A stretch of 64,000 bases of DNA from Beverwykella pulmonaria (taxonomy: Eukaryota; Ascomycota; Dothideomycetes; Pleosporales; Melanommataceae): positions 576,057 to 640,056 of the forward strand of contig BCHH01000018.1 in NCBI GenBank assembly GCA_001599595.1. The letters are read 5' to 3'. A program made the translations under genes and the position numbers. Shown here one piece after another: positions 11,938-22,739 of the stretch; the stretch's first letter is position 1, and each line of letters opens with the position of its first letter. The notes beneath the pieces are model-generated. The model was not told where the DNA came from and made no database searches. It saw only the letters and a program-made list of their open reading frames with translations.

Positions 11938-13060
11938 GGTCCCGGTTGGCGGGTAATGCTGACAGCGACGATTGGACGCCTAATGAATGCGGATGCCTGA
12001 CTCGGACCACAGCCGTTCTCGAGGATATGGGCGAACCTAGAAGATATCCATAGAAGCCTTGTCGTCGATGAGGATAGCGATCGATGAGAGCAGTAGATGG
12101 GTTTCTTGGGGGGGTTTGGATAGCGGATTGAGGACGAGAAAAGGGCTTGCCAGCTAGCTTGGCCCTACCGTATCCGTTCGCGACCACCATATTTAACCTT
12201 CATATCGCGAGATAACATGTAGCTCTCTTGTAGCAAGAAACAAAGCAGGACGGCAGAAGCTAATCCCGCAATCACATCCATCCCATCACCTCGTCCCTCT
12301 GCTACCAAGTGAAGGCGCCAACCCGATCGCTCTCCACCCCAACGCAACGCACGCGCTAGACAATATCCCACTGGGCGCCGCAAGGCGAAAGAAAAGACGC
12401 CCACCCGGTTCGAAGTCGCCGCATGCAAGCCAGTCGAACAAGAAGCGAAACGAACCATTGCGGCCCGTAAGTGTGAGGGAATGGCGAGGGAAAAAAAGAA
12501 AGGCGTGGAAGGAATGGTCGACTAGCAACCAACATGCTAACATTGAATCCAAGAGTTGAAATGCCTCCCGTACTACCCGACGCTCAACCCCATTGGCGCA
12601 AGTTTTCGCACATATAATTAAAGATCTACGAAGAGGACGACTTGCAAAAGCTCGCAAGCTGAAAGTACACCATTCTTGCAGATATTCTGCAAAGCGACGA
12701 AGCGAAACTTCTTGAAAATAGGGAGAAGCGCTTTGTCGCGATCAACAGACATAAAAATTCCTTCCATGTCCTAGACGAACATGACCTACAACGTCACAAA
12801 ATAACGGACAAGAAGTTGTTTACCTACTGGAACTTATAGAAGCAAGCCACCGGTCGAGCTGAAGGCCTGAGTTCCACATCCCGCAAGTGGAAAATGCGTG
12901 ATGAGGATTAGGATACTGTGTTAAAGAGACGTTAGGAGCAGTGCCATGTTAGAAAACTTTCTATATACCCAACTCTGGGTGCTACCAGGGAAGCGCAAGA
13001 AAAGATAGCTATGATAGGCTAGATTGTCATTAATGTAGAGCGTCTTGTCGAAATTAATGC
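11938..13060. other. intergenic, nothing recognised
   Basis: Upstream region of the DUF3431 gene. Overlapping frames at 11570-12190 and 12286-12657 (minus) are not supported by any family motif. Confidence 0.4.
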
Positions 13061-13091
13061 TATATCCACGTGACATAGTGTCCTGCTTACA
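13061..13091 (-). mobile_element. LTR1 fragment (copy B)
   Basis: Only the last 31 bp of the LTR1 repeat remain (ATATCCACGTGAC ... GTGTCCTGCTTACA); the rest is absent. Confidence 0.6.
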
Positions 13092-13423
13092 CCTTATAAA
13101 CTGGAATGTTGCGGTACGTAAGCGCGTTTGTGTTGTTTTTAACGAGGTCAGCGCGTCGAAAGTTTGTCGATGGAAGAAGTTGTGGAAAAAAAAGCAGAAA
13201 GCCAAGGCGCAAAAGTTACCGCGAGGGCCATGATGGCCGTGAGCTATTCGTAGGTGAAAGATTGGGAGATATTGAGGAGCAAGCGGTGGTGATCGTTGAT
13301 AAACAATTTCACCACCACATTCACTCATTGAAGCAAGACACTGACATTATTACCACCGGGTGGTAACTTCTTTCCGAAATTGGTGCAGGATTTCAGCGCA
13401 GTGTCATCTAAATCATGGTTGCA

Positions 13424-13524
13424 TGTCATGAGCAAGCTCTATACCAGTCGACCAGCGCTGTCTAAAAAGGTGCAGTGAACCAAATAGGGCGAGGTGCGTA
13501 TAGAATAACATATATACCGTGACA
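13424..13524. mobile_element. solo LTR-like repeat, family LTR3 (copy a)
   Basis: 101-bp unit beginning TGTCATGAGCAAGCTC and ending ATATATACCGTGACA. It is about 90 percent identical to 39545-39645. The flanks TTGCA and TTACA are a 4/5 match to a 5-bp duplication. It is unusually short for an LTR. Confidence 0.72.
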
Positions 13525-13660
13525 TTACAACTCGCACCATTGAAGTTACTTTCCGTACGCTATTCCAATCTCGCACTCCCCTGCTAGCATACCCTTCCAG
13601 AACCCTCTATGGATTTTTGGAGGCTAGTGCCGAAGTTCTTGCAAAGTTGATCTCAATATC

Positions 13661-13821
13661 TGTTGGGAGTATGCAGAACGTGGTGATCACATGAGGCACT
13701 AGCCATATTTGGCGACAGAGGGATGGATTGTTCTCAGCCGCACCTCTCATAGAGAGATACATGAATCAACAAGTCATTTCGAACCCCCCATTGCAATTTC
13801 AATAGCCTTGTGATGCCAACA
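13661..13821 (+). mobile_element. solo LTR, family LTR2 (copy a)
   Basis: 161-bp repeat beginning TGTTGGGAGTAT and ending with the AATAGCC...CCAACA terminus shared with 23274-23469 and 35345-35601. Flanks ATATC and ATAGC are a near-match 5-bp duplication. It is shorter than its relatives and has CACATG where they have CACGTG. Confidence 0.75.
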
Positions 13822-14129
13822 ATAGCTGAGCTGGCTAATATCAGAAATCTATTCGTGGCTTTAAATCTCAATTCTTTCTTGACCAAATGGGTCGACATAT
13901 TTTAAACACCTTCATTGTTATGGATCTCCCGAATTTCCTCAAGGTGCTACAACAAAGCCCGTCAGCCCGCTGTTGCTTCTAAACGTTGAGAAACATGCGG
14001 ATGTGCTTGTGAAGCAGATATACGGAGATGACCACACGCTTCACCGTCTGGACATCTCCATGCGGATATTAGAAGAAAACATATAATAGTACGAGGAACC
14101 CCCACACATCTAGGCGGATCTATCACGAC

Positions 14130-14481
14130 TTCGAGGGGTGTGAGTCTGATGTGGAGGAATATCACAAAGTTGAGGGAGGTATGGGGGGATAAGCCGATTG
14201 TGCTTAAGGGCATGGAGAGCGTGGAGGATGCGAAGTTAGGCTGTGAAGGGGAAGATTACCATTGGGTTCGATAGTGGGATCAGATCGGGCACTGATATTA
14301 TGTTCTTCTCTTACCCGCTATTTGAAACCCGTTTATTTCTAACGCTTCATCTAGTTTCAAAGCCATTGCCCTTGGCGCTGATTTCGTCCAGCTCGGACGC
14401 CCGATTCTCTGGGGCTTGGCGCATGAAGGCGAGAAGGGTGTTCGACATATATTGAAGAGTCTGCTTGCCGAGTTGAAATAA
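14130..14481 (+). pseudogene. FMN-dependent alpha-hydroxy-acid dehydrogenase/oxidase fragment
   Basis: Relic of a lactate-oxidase/cytochrome-b2-like flavoenzyme. Recognisable pieces are ITKLREVWGDKPIVLKGMES, then after an internal deletion KGKITIGFDSGIRSGTDI, a putative intron (about 14298-14352), and FKAIALGADFVQLGRPILWG followed by LAHEGEKGVRHILKSLLAEL and a stop at 14479-14481. These are the last two beta/alpha units of the TIM barrel, with the FMN-phosphate-binding DSG(I)R and GRP motifs. The catalytic His/Arg segment (SNHGGRQ) is deleted and nothing upstream of the barrel end remains, so the copy cannot work. Confidence 0.75.
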
Positions 14482-14728
14482 CAGTGGGGTTGGCTGGACG
14501 TGTAAAATTGGCGGATGTTAATGCTTCAGCACTGGTGGAGAATAAGTGAGTGAAGAGTGACGGTAGAGGCGTCGAGCGCTGGAGGAAGAGGTTGTCAAAC
14601 GTGTACTAATATATCTACCTGATCTTATCATTTAATGGATCATGTCAGACATTCCTTCGGCATAGTGGTACGAACGCGAACGGAGTGGAACTCCCGGGAG
14701 ATGGTCCAAAAGCTTCGTCAAGAGACGG

Positions 14729-14855
14729 AATGTGCCACTGACTAATCAGTCCATCATATATATATCAGCTGTACATATCTCATACACACACATATACATA
14801 CACACAGACATACAATACACATCTTCATACTCTCTGCTCCGTACTCCAGCTTACA
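14729..14855 (+). mobile_element. solo LTR1, 5'-truncated (copy C)
   Basis: Matches LTR1 from TGCCACTGACTAATCAGTCC through TATATATATCAGCTG to the GCTTACA end at 14855. The first ~45 bp (TGTAAGC...CACGTG) are missing. Confidence 0.7.
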
Positions 14856-15651
14856 TAAGGTCGACGTCGTACCAGACCCTGAACAATAATGCTAGTAGTA
14901 GGTGCAGTGCATATACTGAGCGTTCGACGAAGAATCATCGTGGGAATGTAGTATTTGGAGAAGAGAATATATTGCAATTCAACCTTGGCGATATTTGTAC
15001 AGATCAATAGTCATATTAATTAAACTCCACTTATAATGCTGGAGCTTTGACCACCTGGATATCCCATAAATATCGATAGTAAACAACCGTCATGGACTGC
15101 TTCGGCAGCATTTGATGTCCTCCAATCCTCAGGCCTCAACTCATTGTTCGCAAATGTGAGGCCAAATTCTAGCTTACGAACTGAGCCAGGTATCGCTTCA
15201 CACAACCTCCTTAGCATCTCGCGGAAATCGGGAGAACCGCGGTGAGAAATATCATCATCACCAACGACCTCTTCCACAAAACTCATTCCTCCATTGGATG
15301 GCTCCCACAGAGTGGCAACTAACTTGAGTATGATGAGGCCCTTTATAGGGGCCAGTGCTGGAATTGAAAGGCTTTTATTGATTGTTCCATATTGCTTTGA
15401 GGTCCCAGATCAAGCCTTAGACCCAATCTTGTGATCCTCGACGAGTCCCATCCGAATGGAACCGCGGCTTGAGTGTTGCCTTTCTTGGCTCTCTTGGCTC
15501 GCGAAGATTGGTGACGTAAGGTCCATTGTTACGTAGAACGTCTTTTTGCGATAGATTGTATCCATGAATTCGTGGTGGAGTTGATGATTGGTAGACAGCG
15601 CTCCCAAAGTCAAGGCTGAATACAAGTAGCGAAGACTACACCTCTCTGGTT
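14856..15651. other. intergenic, nothing recognised
   Basis: Contains an 88-codon open frame on the minus strand (15020-15286) without a recognisable family. No other signal seen before the rRNA homology begins. Confidence 0.4.
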
Positions 15652-16613
15652 GCCCAATGAACTAGCCCTGAAAATGGATGGCGCTCAAGCGTGTTACCCA
15701 TACCCCGCCGCCAGGGCAGAAATTATGCCCTGGCGAGTAGGCAGGCGTGGAGGTTTGTGACGAAGCCTTGGGGGTGACCCCGGGTGGAACAGCCTCTAGT
15801 GCAGATCTTGGTCGTAGTAGCAAATACTCAAATGAGAACTTTGAGGACTGAAGTGGGGAAAGGTTCCGTGTGAACAGCAGTTGGACACGGGTTAGTCGAT
15901 CCTAAGAGATAGGGAAACTCCGTTTTAATGTCGGCGCTTGCGCCGCACCCTCGAAAGGGAAGCCGGTTAATATTCCGGCACCTGGATGTAGATTCTCCGC
16001 GGCAACGCAACTGAGAGCGGAGACCTTGGCAGGAGCCCCGAGAAGAGTTATCTTTTCTTCTTAACGGTCTATCACCCTGAAATCGGTTTGTCCGGAGCTA
16101 GGGTTACATGGCCGGAAGAGCGCTGCACTTTTGTAGCGTTTGGTGCGCTCCTGACGAGCCTTGAAAATCCGTTTGAAGAAATAGTTTTTACGCCAGGTCG
16201 TACTCGTAACCGCAGCAGGTCTCCAAGGTGAAAAGCCTCTAGTTGATAGAACAATGTAGATAAGGGAAGTCGGCAAAATAGATCCGTAACTACGGGAAAA
16301 GGATTGGCTCAAAGGTTTGAGTACGTTGGGCCTTGGGTTGAAGCCTTTGGCGCAGATTGGCACTAGCTTCACGGCGGGCGCCTTTCAGCGCTGGGGTGTT
16401 GATGCCCTTGGCAGGTTTCGGCCGTCCGGCGTACGCTTAACAACTAGCCTAGAACTGGTACGGACAAGGGGAATCTGACTGTCTAATTAAAACATAGCAT
16501 TGCGATGGCCAGAAAGTGGTGTTGATGCGATGTGATTTCTGCTCAGTGCTCTGAATGGCAAAGCGAAGGGATTCGACCAAGCGCGGATAAACGGAGGGAG
16601 TAACTATGACTCT
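15652..16613 (+). rRNA. truncated 28S (LSU) rRNA fragment, ectopic pseudogene
   Basis: About 960 bp match the nuclear large-subunit rRNA from the segment GCCCAATGAACTAGCCCTGA through GGATGGCGCTCAAGCGTGTT, the GCCAGGTCGTACTCGTAACC segment and GTACGGACAAGGGGAATCTG to GGGAGTAACTATGACTCT. Homology stops at that last motif; the normal continuation (CTTAAGGTAGCC) is replaced by ATAAGCGGTCTT. There is no 5' LSU, 5.8S, SSU or spacer, so it is a dispersed fragment and not an rDNA unit. Scattered substitutions (for example AAATTATGCC where ACGATGCC is expected) show it has diverged from functional rRNA. The right break falls inside the I-PpoI recognition sequence, and an I-PpoI-like gene follows 475 bp downstream. 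Confidence 0.92.
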
Positions 16614-17087
16614 ATAAGCGGTCTTATTGCCTTCTGTCGGCCCGTGGGCCACATAATGAGTCACCTCGATGTTTTCTCATATGACTCACCTCCATATTTG
16701 TTTTCACTATTTTGGTAGGCTCCTAGCGTGCTTGGTGAAACTATAGATATTTCTTCGGTAGCTCCTCTGTAGAATCAATACAGCGATCATCACTCTTTCA
16801 ATCAACTTTGTTACATCACGACACCCCCAACTGTGGTCCTGGCTCATACACGGCGTGTGACCCTCTCACATGACCTTGCTTATTCTGTGTATGTAACCAC
16901 GCTGCCGAGTTACCTCATCTCGGAACCTAGTTATCTCGTAATACAACCCGCTTTCAGCTCTCTGCTCAAATAGCTGCCCGTCACATCGCGAGAAATCCGG
17001 AAGCTTTCTTTTGCAACCTAGTCTGCTGTTTTAGCTTGTCGCTACAGTCAACGCCATACACTGTTGATTCTCGGGAGTTGATTCAGG
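16614..17087. other. spacer between the 28S fragment and the homing-endonuclease ORF
   Basis: 474 bp containing TGAGTCACCTC and TGACTCACCTC about 40 bp apart. GAGTCA at about 16658 could pair with the TGACTC that ends the rRNA homology. I looked for the conserved core segments of a group I intron and did not find convincing ones, so the region may be promoter/5' UTR of the ORF or a decayed intron. Confidence 0.4.
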
Positions 17088-17597
17088 ATGCCTGCGACAC
17101 GGAACTCTGTCAATTATGCTGTTTTTTCGGAACAGCAGTGCTGGGATATCATAGAGAAAAAGCGTATTGGCGCAAGTATGACCAATGACATTGGTTGTGT
17201 CCTTTTTACGGGGTCACTAAACACCGATGGTTATGGGCAGCACCAAGTCAAGAAACAACAAAATCGCAAGGTTATCTCTAAGGTTAACTACTTATTGCAT
17301 ATTTTAGCTTACATTTCCCTACATGGCGCTAGACCTGCGGGGCATGCGTCTCATTTGTGTGATAACCGGGCCTGCTTCAACGCAGCGCATATAGTTGATG
17401 AGCCAGCTGGGGACAACAATGCTCGAAAGGGCTGCCCTGGCGAGATATGGTGTGAGACACACAATCATTTGATTGTGAATGCTTGCATTCATGTACCTCA
17501 TTGCATTCGGCAAAAGTTCAACCGGCCTTTTGCGGTTTCCTGCTGTCTTTCTTCCAGCTCGGCAGAAGAGAAAGACTCAACTGGGCGCCGTGGATGA
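17088..17597 (+). CDS. His-Cys box homing endonuclease (I-PpoI-like)
   Basis: 169-aa ORF of the zinc-binding His-Me-finger homing endonuclease family; I-PpoI, the reference member, is 163 aa. Such enzymes are nuclear-imported dimers that cut a 14-16-bp target with 4-nt 3' overhangs. Visible: C37 and GSLNTDGYGQ (40s), HILAYISLHG (71-80), then GHASHLCDNRACFNAAH with catalytic His89 and zinc ligands C91, C96, H101, the metal-binding Asn in GDNNARKGC (N110/N111), and a second zinc set from C116, C122 or C133, H135 and C139. All key residues are present and the frame is clean, unlike the neighbouring transposon relics. The last ~25 residues (after PFAVSC) may be out of the original frame: another frame continues to 17672. 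The neighbouring 28S fragment ending in the family's classic target suggests an rDNA-targeting origin. Confidence 0.85.
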   Translation: MPATRNSVNYAVFSEQQCWDIIEKKRIGASMTNDIGCVLFTGSLNTDGYGQHQVKKQQNRKVISKVNYLLHILAYISLHGARPAGHASHLCDNRACFNAAHIVDEPAGDNNARKGCPGEIWCETHNHLIVNACIHVPHCIRQKFNRPFAVSCCLSSSSAEEKDSTGRRG

Positions 17598-17672
17598 TGA
17601 TATAGGCTCGTCAAGCCCGCATGAAAGTGGTAGTGACGCGCTATATGAGGACGGGACAAGAGACAATCCCTA

Positions 17673-17803
17673 TGTAAGCCCAGGACACTATACCGTCACG
17701 TGGATATGCCACTGACTAAGCAGTCCGTTATATATATATCAGCTGTACATACATCACATCAAATACACATCTTGATACTCTTTCCTCCACACTTCTGCTT
17801 ACA
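17673..17803 (+). mobile_element. solo LTR1 (copy D)
   Basis: 131 bp from TGTAAGCCCAGGACAC to CTTCTGCTTACA, complete, in sense orientation with CACGTG then TATATATATCAGCTG. Flanks CCCTA and CCTTA are a 4/5 match. Inserted 75 bp after the homing-endonuclease stop. Confidence 0.78.
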
Positions 17804-17890
17804 CCTTACCGTATTTGCTTTTCAGAGATGGATCCTGACTATTTGGGAGTTGGTGAACACTCGTGGTTGTGAAGAATGGTAGGGTGGTAT

Positions 17891-18035
17891 TGTAAGGAAA
17901 GAGATTCCTTTGTTCGCTGGTTCGCTGGGAGGAGAGGGAATGGTGATACACGTGACAGGGTACGGTCCTGGCGCTGGAAACGAGGTATTAGTCCTAACCA
18001 GGCCTAGCACACAACACATCACCTTTATAAAAGTA
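17891..18035 (+). mobile_element. LTR-like repeat, family LTR5 (copy a)
   Basis: Shares about 145 bp with 63002-63141: TGTAAGGAAAGAGATTCCTT, a CACGTGAC motif, CTAGTCCTAA-like segment and a TATAAAAGTAG box. The 5' end looks like an LTR start; the 3' end cannot be fixed. Confidence 0.55.
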
Positions 18036-18441
18036 GCCTCTGTAGATTTGACGATTGATCAGCAAAACAACCTCGTTCTACACACAACCTTTGGTCTCGT
18101 ACCACTATTAAGCTTGACTAAGCCCTTCTCCACTAGAAGATTTTTGTTTAGTGCTAGCTCATACTAAGTTTAAATTCAAGCTCTGTGTGAGGGCTTTCGT
18201 AAGTAGGAAGCTTGAATGTAGGTGTACGATTGTATTGAGACGAATCCTTAAAGTTGACTCAGGAACGTCAAGAAGGCGATATTCCTAAGCAATCACGTGA
18301 TCTATCTAAGCCACGTGATCTTATCTAGAACCCGTGACTGGCCTGTGGCTGGCCCGTAGCCTGCTCGAGGGCCTTCCGGGCTGGCAATGTATAATATCGT
18401 CACACAGAAGCTCAGCCGTTCGCTCCACATTTTAGTTTAAA

Positions 18442-18640
18442 ATGAGCCACTTCACCTTGATATTAATGGACTTAGGGAGGCTATTGGTCAAGAAGAAACA
18501 CAGGAAGAAGGGCAAACCTCTAGACCTTCAACAGCGCGAGGAGTACCACGGTGGAGCTGTCTTCTGGTCGCCGCACAAAGTAAGAGAAGCACGCTATTGT
18601 GAGTTAGTGAAGGAGCAAGAGAAGAAGGAGGGCTCAGTTA
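18442..18640 (+). pseudogene. pogo-like transposase C-terminal tail
   Basis: The frame from ATG 18442 reads KKKHRKKGKPLDLQQREEYH then GGAVFWSPHKVREARYCELV and a Lys/Glu-rich stretch. This is the charged C-terminal tail seen in fungal pogo/Fot1-type transposases (DDE_1 family), following the catalytic core. No core is present upstream. A second tail piece, with the next part of such a protein, lies at 44970-45254. Confidence 0.65.
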
Positions 18641-18686
18641 TGCATTCCAGGTTAGGTCAGCTAGTTGCCGAGCTCGTCTTTCAGAG

Positions 18687-18817
18687 TGTAAGCTGGAGGA
18701 TGGATGAAAAGGTGTCAAGATGTGTATTGTATTTGATGTATATACAGCTGATATATATATGACGGACTGATTAGTCAGTGGCATATCCACGTGACATTAT
18801 GGTGTCCTGGGCTTACA
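18687..18817 (-). mobile_element. solo LTR1 (copy E)
   Basis: 131 bp, TGTAAGCTGGAGGATGG ... GGGCTTACA, complete and antisense to copy D. The flanks (CAGAG / GTTTC) show no duplication, so the original flank has changed or the copy arose by recombination. Confidence 0.78.
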
Positions 18818-19721
18818 GTTTCTCAGTTGGATTCATGGATGTGGCGCTTGAGGGTTGTGATGCGGCGGAATGTCAATGGCTTGGCAGAAACTGCGACCGC
18901 CCTCACGAACATCGCCACAGGCTATACAATACATTTTGTCTTGACTCGGGCACGATGCCCTGATATGCTTTAAATTTTGGGGTATTTCTAAATTCTCCGC
19001 TCTGGACGCGGTCCGCATCGGGCACGTCTATGCCCGTCATTCCCACCACTCACCTCTATGCGTCCAAAGCTCGCGATCAAGCAAAAAATGACGAGTATTG
19101 TGACTGCCCTTCGTCACTGCATCCTGCGCATTGTCGCAAGTTTCCTCATGTACGTGATCGAGTCGTGCCAAGCATCATCACCGCAGCTGAAACGGACCTC
19201 CAACACCTCAGGGTTCAGGCATCGTAGACACGTGCGTGGTCACCCGCAGTGCTCCGAACTCTCCAAAGTTAAATTCAGCAGCTAATAGCAGTGTGCCACA
19301 CTTCACACTTGTCAGCCACCCCCCAAATCCCTCTTTGGGTTCATGGCCCCGAAAAAGACGTTTGATGTGTGAGCTAACATGACGTGCAGGAACTTGGCCC
19401 GTGCATAGTTTCCTCAGATTTGGAACTCCACACTGCGCCATCGTTGATGCGGCATGCATATACAGCCAAGCACCATATACATATCTAACTTGATGAAGCC
19501 ACATGGTTTCACCAGCCATAATCACAGTCATTAAGGAGCGAAATTCGTCAATGGTGCGAACGGTTGAAATCATCCCATGTCTGCGCTATCGATAGTGAGG
19601 TGTGAGGGTATGCTGGCCTAAGCATACATACATCGTTTGTGCCATATCGATTTGCATGTCACTTTTTGAACCCCACTTCTTGTAAATTCTTGACCTCCAA
19701 ACTTGCTTCAATCCACACACT
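18818..19721. other. intergenic, upstream of rhodopsin-domain gene
   Basis: Includes a 121-codon minus-strand frame (19208-19573) with no recognisable family. The last ~150 bp presumably carry the promoter of the gene at 19722. Confidence 0.4.
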
Positions 19722-21096
19722 ATGGCAGACGCCAGTAGTGGAAGCCAAGGGGATATCCCCCAACACTCAATTTCAGAAGAGCAAGACAGACAGAACATCA
19801 TGATCGGCGTCTCAATTTCCATGACGCTTGTCGCATTGGCATGCGTAGGATTGCGAGTGTATACTCGCGCTTTTATTGTGCGTAACATAGGGCCCGAGGA
19901 TTGGACAATGATTGCTGCTGCTGTTAGTTCATTAGGACCCAGAATTGGCCCACTACCCCGGCTAACAGGAACAGACTTTCACATTGGTCTTGATGTTGGA
20001 AATAATAGCAGGCGCGAAAGAGTTCAAGCTTGGCTTTAGTGGCTCTTCAATGACGTTGGAGGACATGCAGAACAATATCAAGGTGAGTGAGCACGGAATA
20101 AATCTATTCCATGACTTCGCTGATGGGTCCTGAAAGTTGACTCTTGGTATCATCATGGTCTACAAGCTGGTGATGACGTTGATCAAGATCTCAATTCTGT
20201 TGATCTACCTACGATTCGGTAAGAAGCCGCACCGTTCCTTATCCTAGAATTTCACTCATCCTCTGCAGCTGCTAGTGCGACCTTCGAACGCATCTGCAAA
20301 GGCACAATGTGTCTGCTTGCTACCTATCAGGGAATCGTCTTAACCGTCGTGCCCGCTCAATGTAGACCTCTGCATAAGCTTTGGGATTTCACAGGGCTAG
20401 TACAAGGCCAGTGTATAAACGCAAATGACTTTTACTCTTGTTGGTTGCCTTCGCCAAGTCATTGTATTAAACTGACACTTCCTAGTCACGTCCGCCTTCC
20501 ACATCGTAATGGATCTATGGATTCTCGCGCTCCCCATCAAGCTGTTCCTCTCAATCCAACGTCCAACACGTGAAAAAGTAGCACTCTGCTTCGTCTTTAG
20601 CCTCGGAATTTTTACAACCCTATGCTCCATCGTGCGCTACCAATATCTCCGCCTCTTCACCATCGCAACAGACCCTTTTGCCGCCACCCTCCCTATAAAC
20701 ACATGGTCCATGGTGGAGGTCAGCGTCGCGATTCTCTGCGCATCGTTGCCCACGCTGCGCCCTCTCTTCTCCAAAGCAACACGCAACCGCACAAGAGAGG
20801 CATTGCAGAAGAAACCACCAACGATTCCGCACGTGGGGAGGGTGATATCAATTTCATTTTCCTCGTTAAAGAGCCCCACTCGAGATTCCACGAGCACGAT
20901 AAGTATAGGGAAGGAGATCGAGATGGGTACGTTCCGGATGGATACACCACCGCCGGTACCACCAAAGGATGTTAAATACAGTGATACTGTGAGTGAGCGG
21001 CAGAGGACACTGAGAGACTTAGAGCGGGGCAATGAGAGTAGAGACCCGTTTACAGATCCGTTCACAGAGACGATATATCTAAAATTGGGCCGTTGA
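19722..21096 (+). CDS. rhodopsin-domain (Pth11-like) integral membrane protein
   Basis: Predicted 392-aa seven-helix membrane protein. CDS join(19722-19922, 19969-20082, 20137-20218, 20269-20439, 20486-21096); the four introns are 46-54 bp with GT...AG ends, and every junction keeps the frame. Start ATG 19722 (MADASSGSQGDIPQHS), extracellular N-terminus, then helix VSISMTLVALACVGLRVYTR, the GPEDWTM motif, TFTLVLMLEIIAGAKEF, LTLGIIMVYKLVMTLIKISI, CLLATYQGIVLTVVPAQCRP, TSAFHIVMDLWILALPIKLF, VALCFVFSLGIFTTLCSIVR and NTWSMVEVSVAILCASLPTL. A ~100-residue cytosolic tail carries PPPVPPK. Family members act as receptor-like proteins at the plasma membrane; the ligand is unknown. It is the intact counterpart of the dead gene at 1559-3019 and a distant relative of 54973-56482. 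Confidence 0.92.
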
Positions 21097-22739
21097 ATGG
21101 AATTCCGGACCCCGTCCCATTAACTGACTTAATACAATTCGCTGATATGTGTTGCCGTTCTGTTCAAGTGTTTGGTCATCTGTCAGCTGATATTAATACC
21201 ATTGGTCTTTTCTTCCTTTGTGCGATACCGGCGTTGAGGCTTTCATTGAGCTTTGTCAACAATCTTAGCCATTAAATACCCCTCCCACCTTCCTTCATGA
21301 AAGAGTCTCCTCTGCGTAGTCTAATACACGCATCCTCTGGCAGTCTCAGTGCTCATCATCTTCAGAGGACTTAACCTATTGTGGTGGAGTAAGAGTGTGA
21401 TATAGAAATCAGGAGGGTAGAAGGCGACTTGCAGCCACGCGATGTCCAAAGCAGCAATGCACTAAGACAGGGAGGATCAAGGTGAGATTTAGCAGTAGAC
21501 TGTTGCAATTTCGATGTATCTAGCTACTAAAGGAAGGAAAGAGACGTGTGATGAAAGATAGAAGAAATGTTCGCCATCTCGTTGGAGTGAGGGTCGTGAT
21601 GTTTTTGGTTCGATGGTTGATGGATGGGCATGGTGTTCGGACGCCCATATATATGCCGCGTCAAGTGATGACGAAGCAGGCAGCTGACAGAGAAACCAAG
21701 ACCCGTTCCTTGCACCATGCATCCAAACCTTCAACCAGTACCTGAAGTGGATTCGGGCAAAGTAGCTCTTCGCTACGGCGCAGTATTTCCATCCACATCA
21801 AGGAATATATGATCAAAGCAACCCAATCTGTCTGGTGACCAGAAACCAAAAGAATCGGTTCTCTCACTGGTTCATTTGGTTTCAGTATTTCAGTATTTCA
21901 GTTCCCAACCTATCGTCTCGTAACACCCTTACTTATATCTCGTGCCTTAGCGGCAAACATAAACATTTATCCTCTCGTAGAATCGGTCAAGTTATACCCA
22001 CATATTACACCCGTTCAAGAAACTCTCAGAGAAGATGATCAATATGATCTGCAACGATCGAGCACGAGGAATGAATGAAGGCCACAACACCACCACATTT
22101 ACTAAACTCACCTTCAGCGCTGTGGAACCAGCTGTATCCCAGGACCTGATCATGAGTTTGGACGAAATCACTACATCACATGAATCGGAATGAGTGACTT
22201 CCAGCCGACGAGTATCACTTTCAAAACTTAGCTTATTATACTGGTTAAAAGCTGGCTTCAACCGAAGCTCAAGCGCAAGAGAAAATACGGGAGTGCGTTG
22301 GCCAAGTCCTCGAATTCATGATGATCATGCGGTTATTATTGGAGAGCGATGCAGCATTCCATATCTGCGTATCCGTAATGATGGCGAAATATGTAGAAGC
22401 AGTCATTGCACGATGTGTGGAAGGAAAGATGAGGTGTGATAGAGCAAAGTTTGATCAGCGGAGGAGCGAGAGGAAGAGGACAACTTATGGCACGAAAATA
22501 TTTCGAGTAAAGAGCTGGTATACACTGCGTTCTTGTCATCTCTAGGTGAAGCTTTCTGACCATTTGGAACATCTTTCCCGAATAGAGATCAGCGAGTATC
22601 CCCGCACACTCAGCTTGGCGTATGCTGGGAACATCTTTTCAATTTATCTTAATCCTTTCAAACTTTAATACCATTTTGGACCAAATATTTGCACTTTGCG
22701 GGTGACACATTCCTCGGGAACTATGCCTACACCTGGAGA
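21097..22739. other. long intergenic region, nothing recognised
   Basis: 1.6 kb with short unsupported frames on both strands. I found no domain signature, RNA gene or repeat shared with the rest of the window. Confidence 0.45.

Noticed and set aside
11570..12190. 206-codon minus-strand ORF overlapping the DUF3431 gene start
   Set aside because: It is in a different frame across a well-supported gene and shows no family motif.
12286..12657. 123-codon minus-strand ORF
   Set aside because: No domain, no splice context, and several competing frames in the same region.
16614..17672. Group I intron holding the homing endonuclease
   Set aside because: Attractive by position, but I could not find convincing conserved core segments or a 3' rRNA exon, so it is kept as a hypothesis only.
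19208..19573. 121-codon minus-strand ORF upstream of the rhodopsin-domain gene
   Set aside because: No recognisable motif and composition like intergenic DNA.
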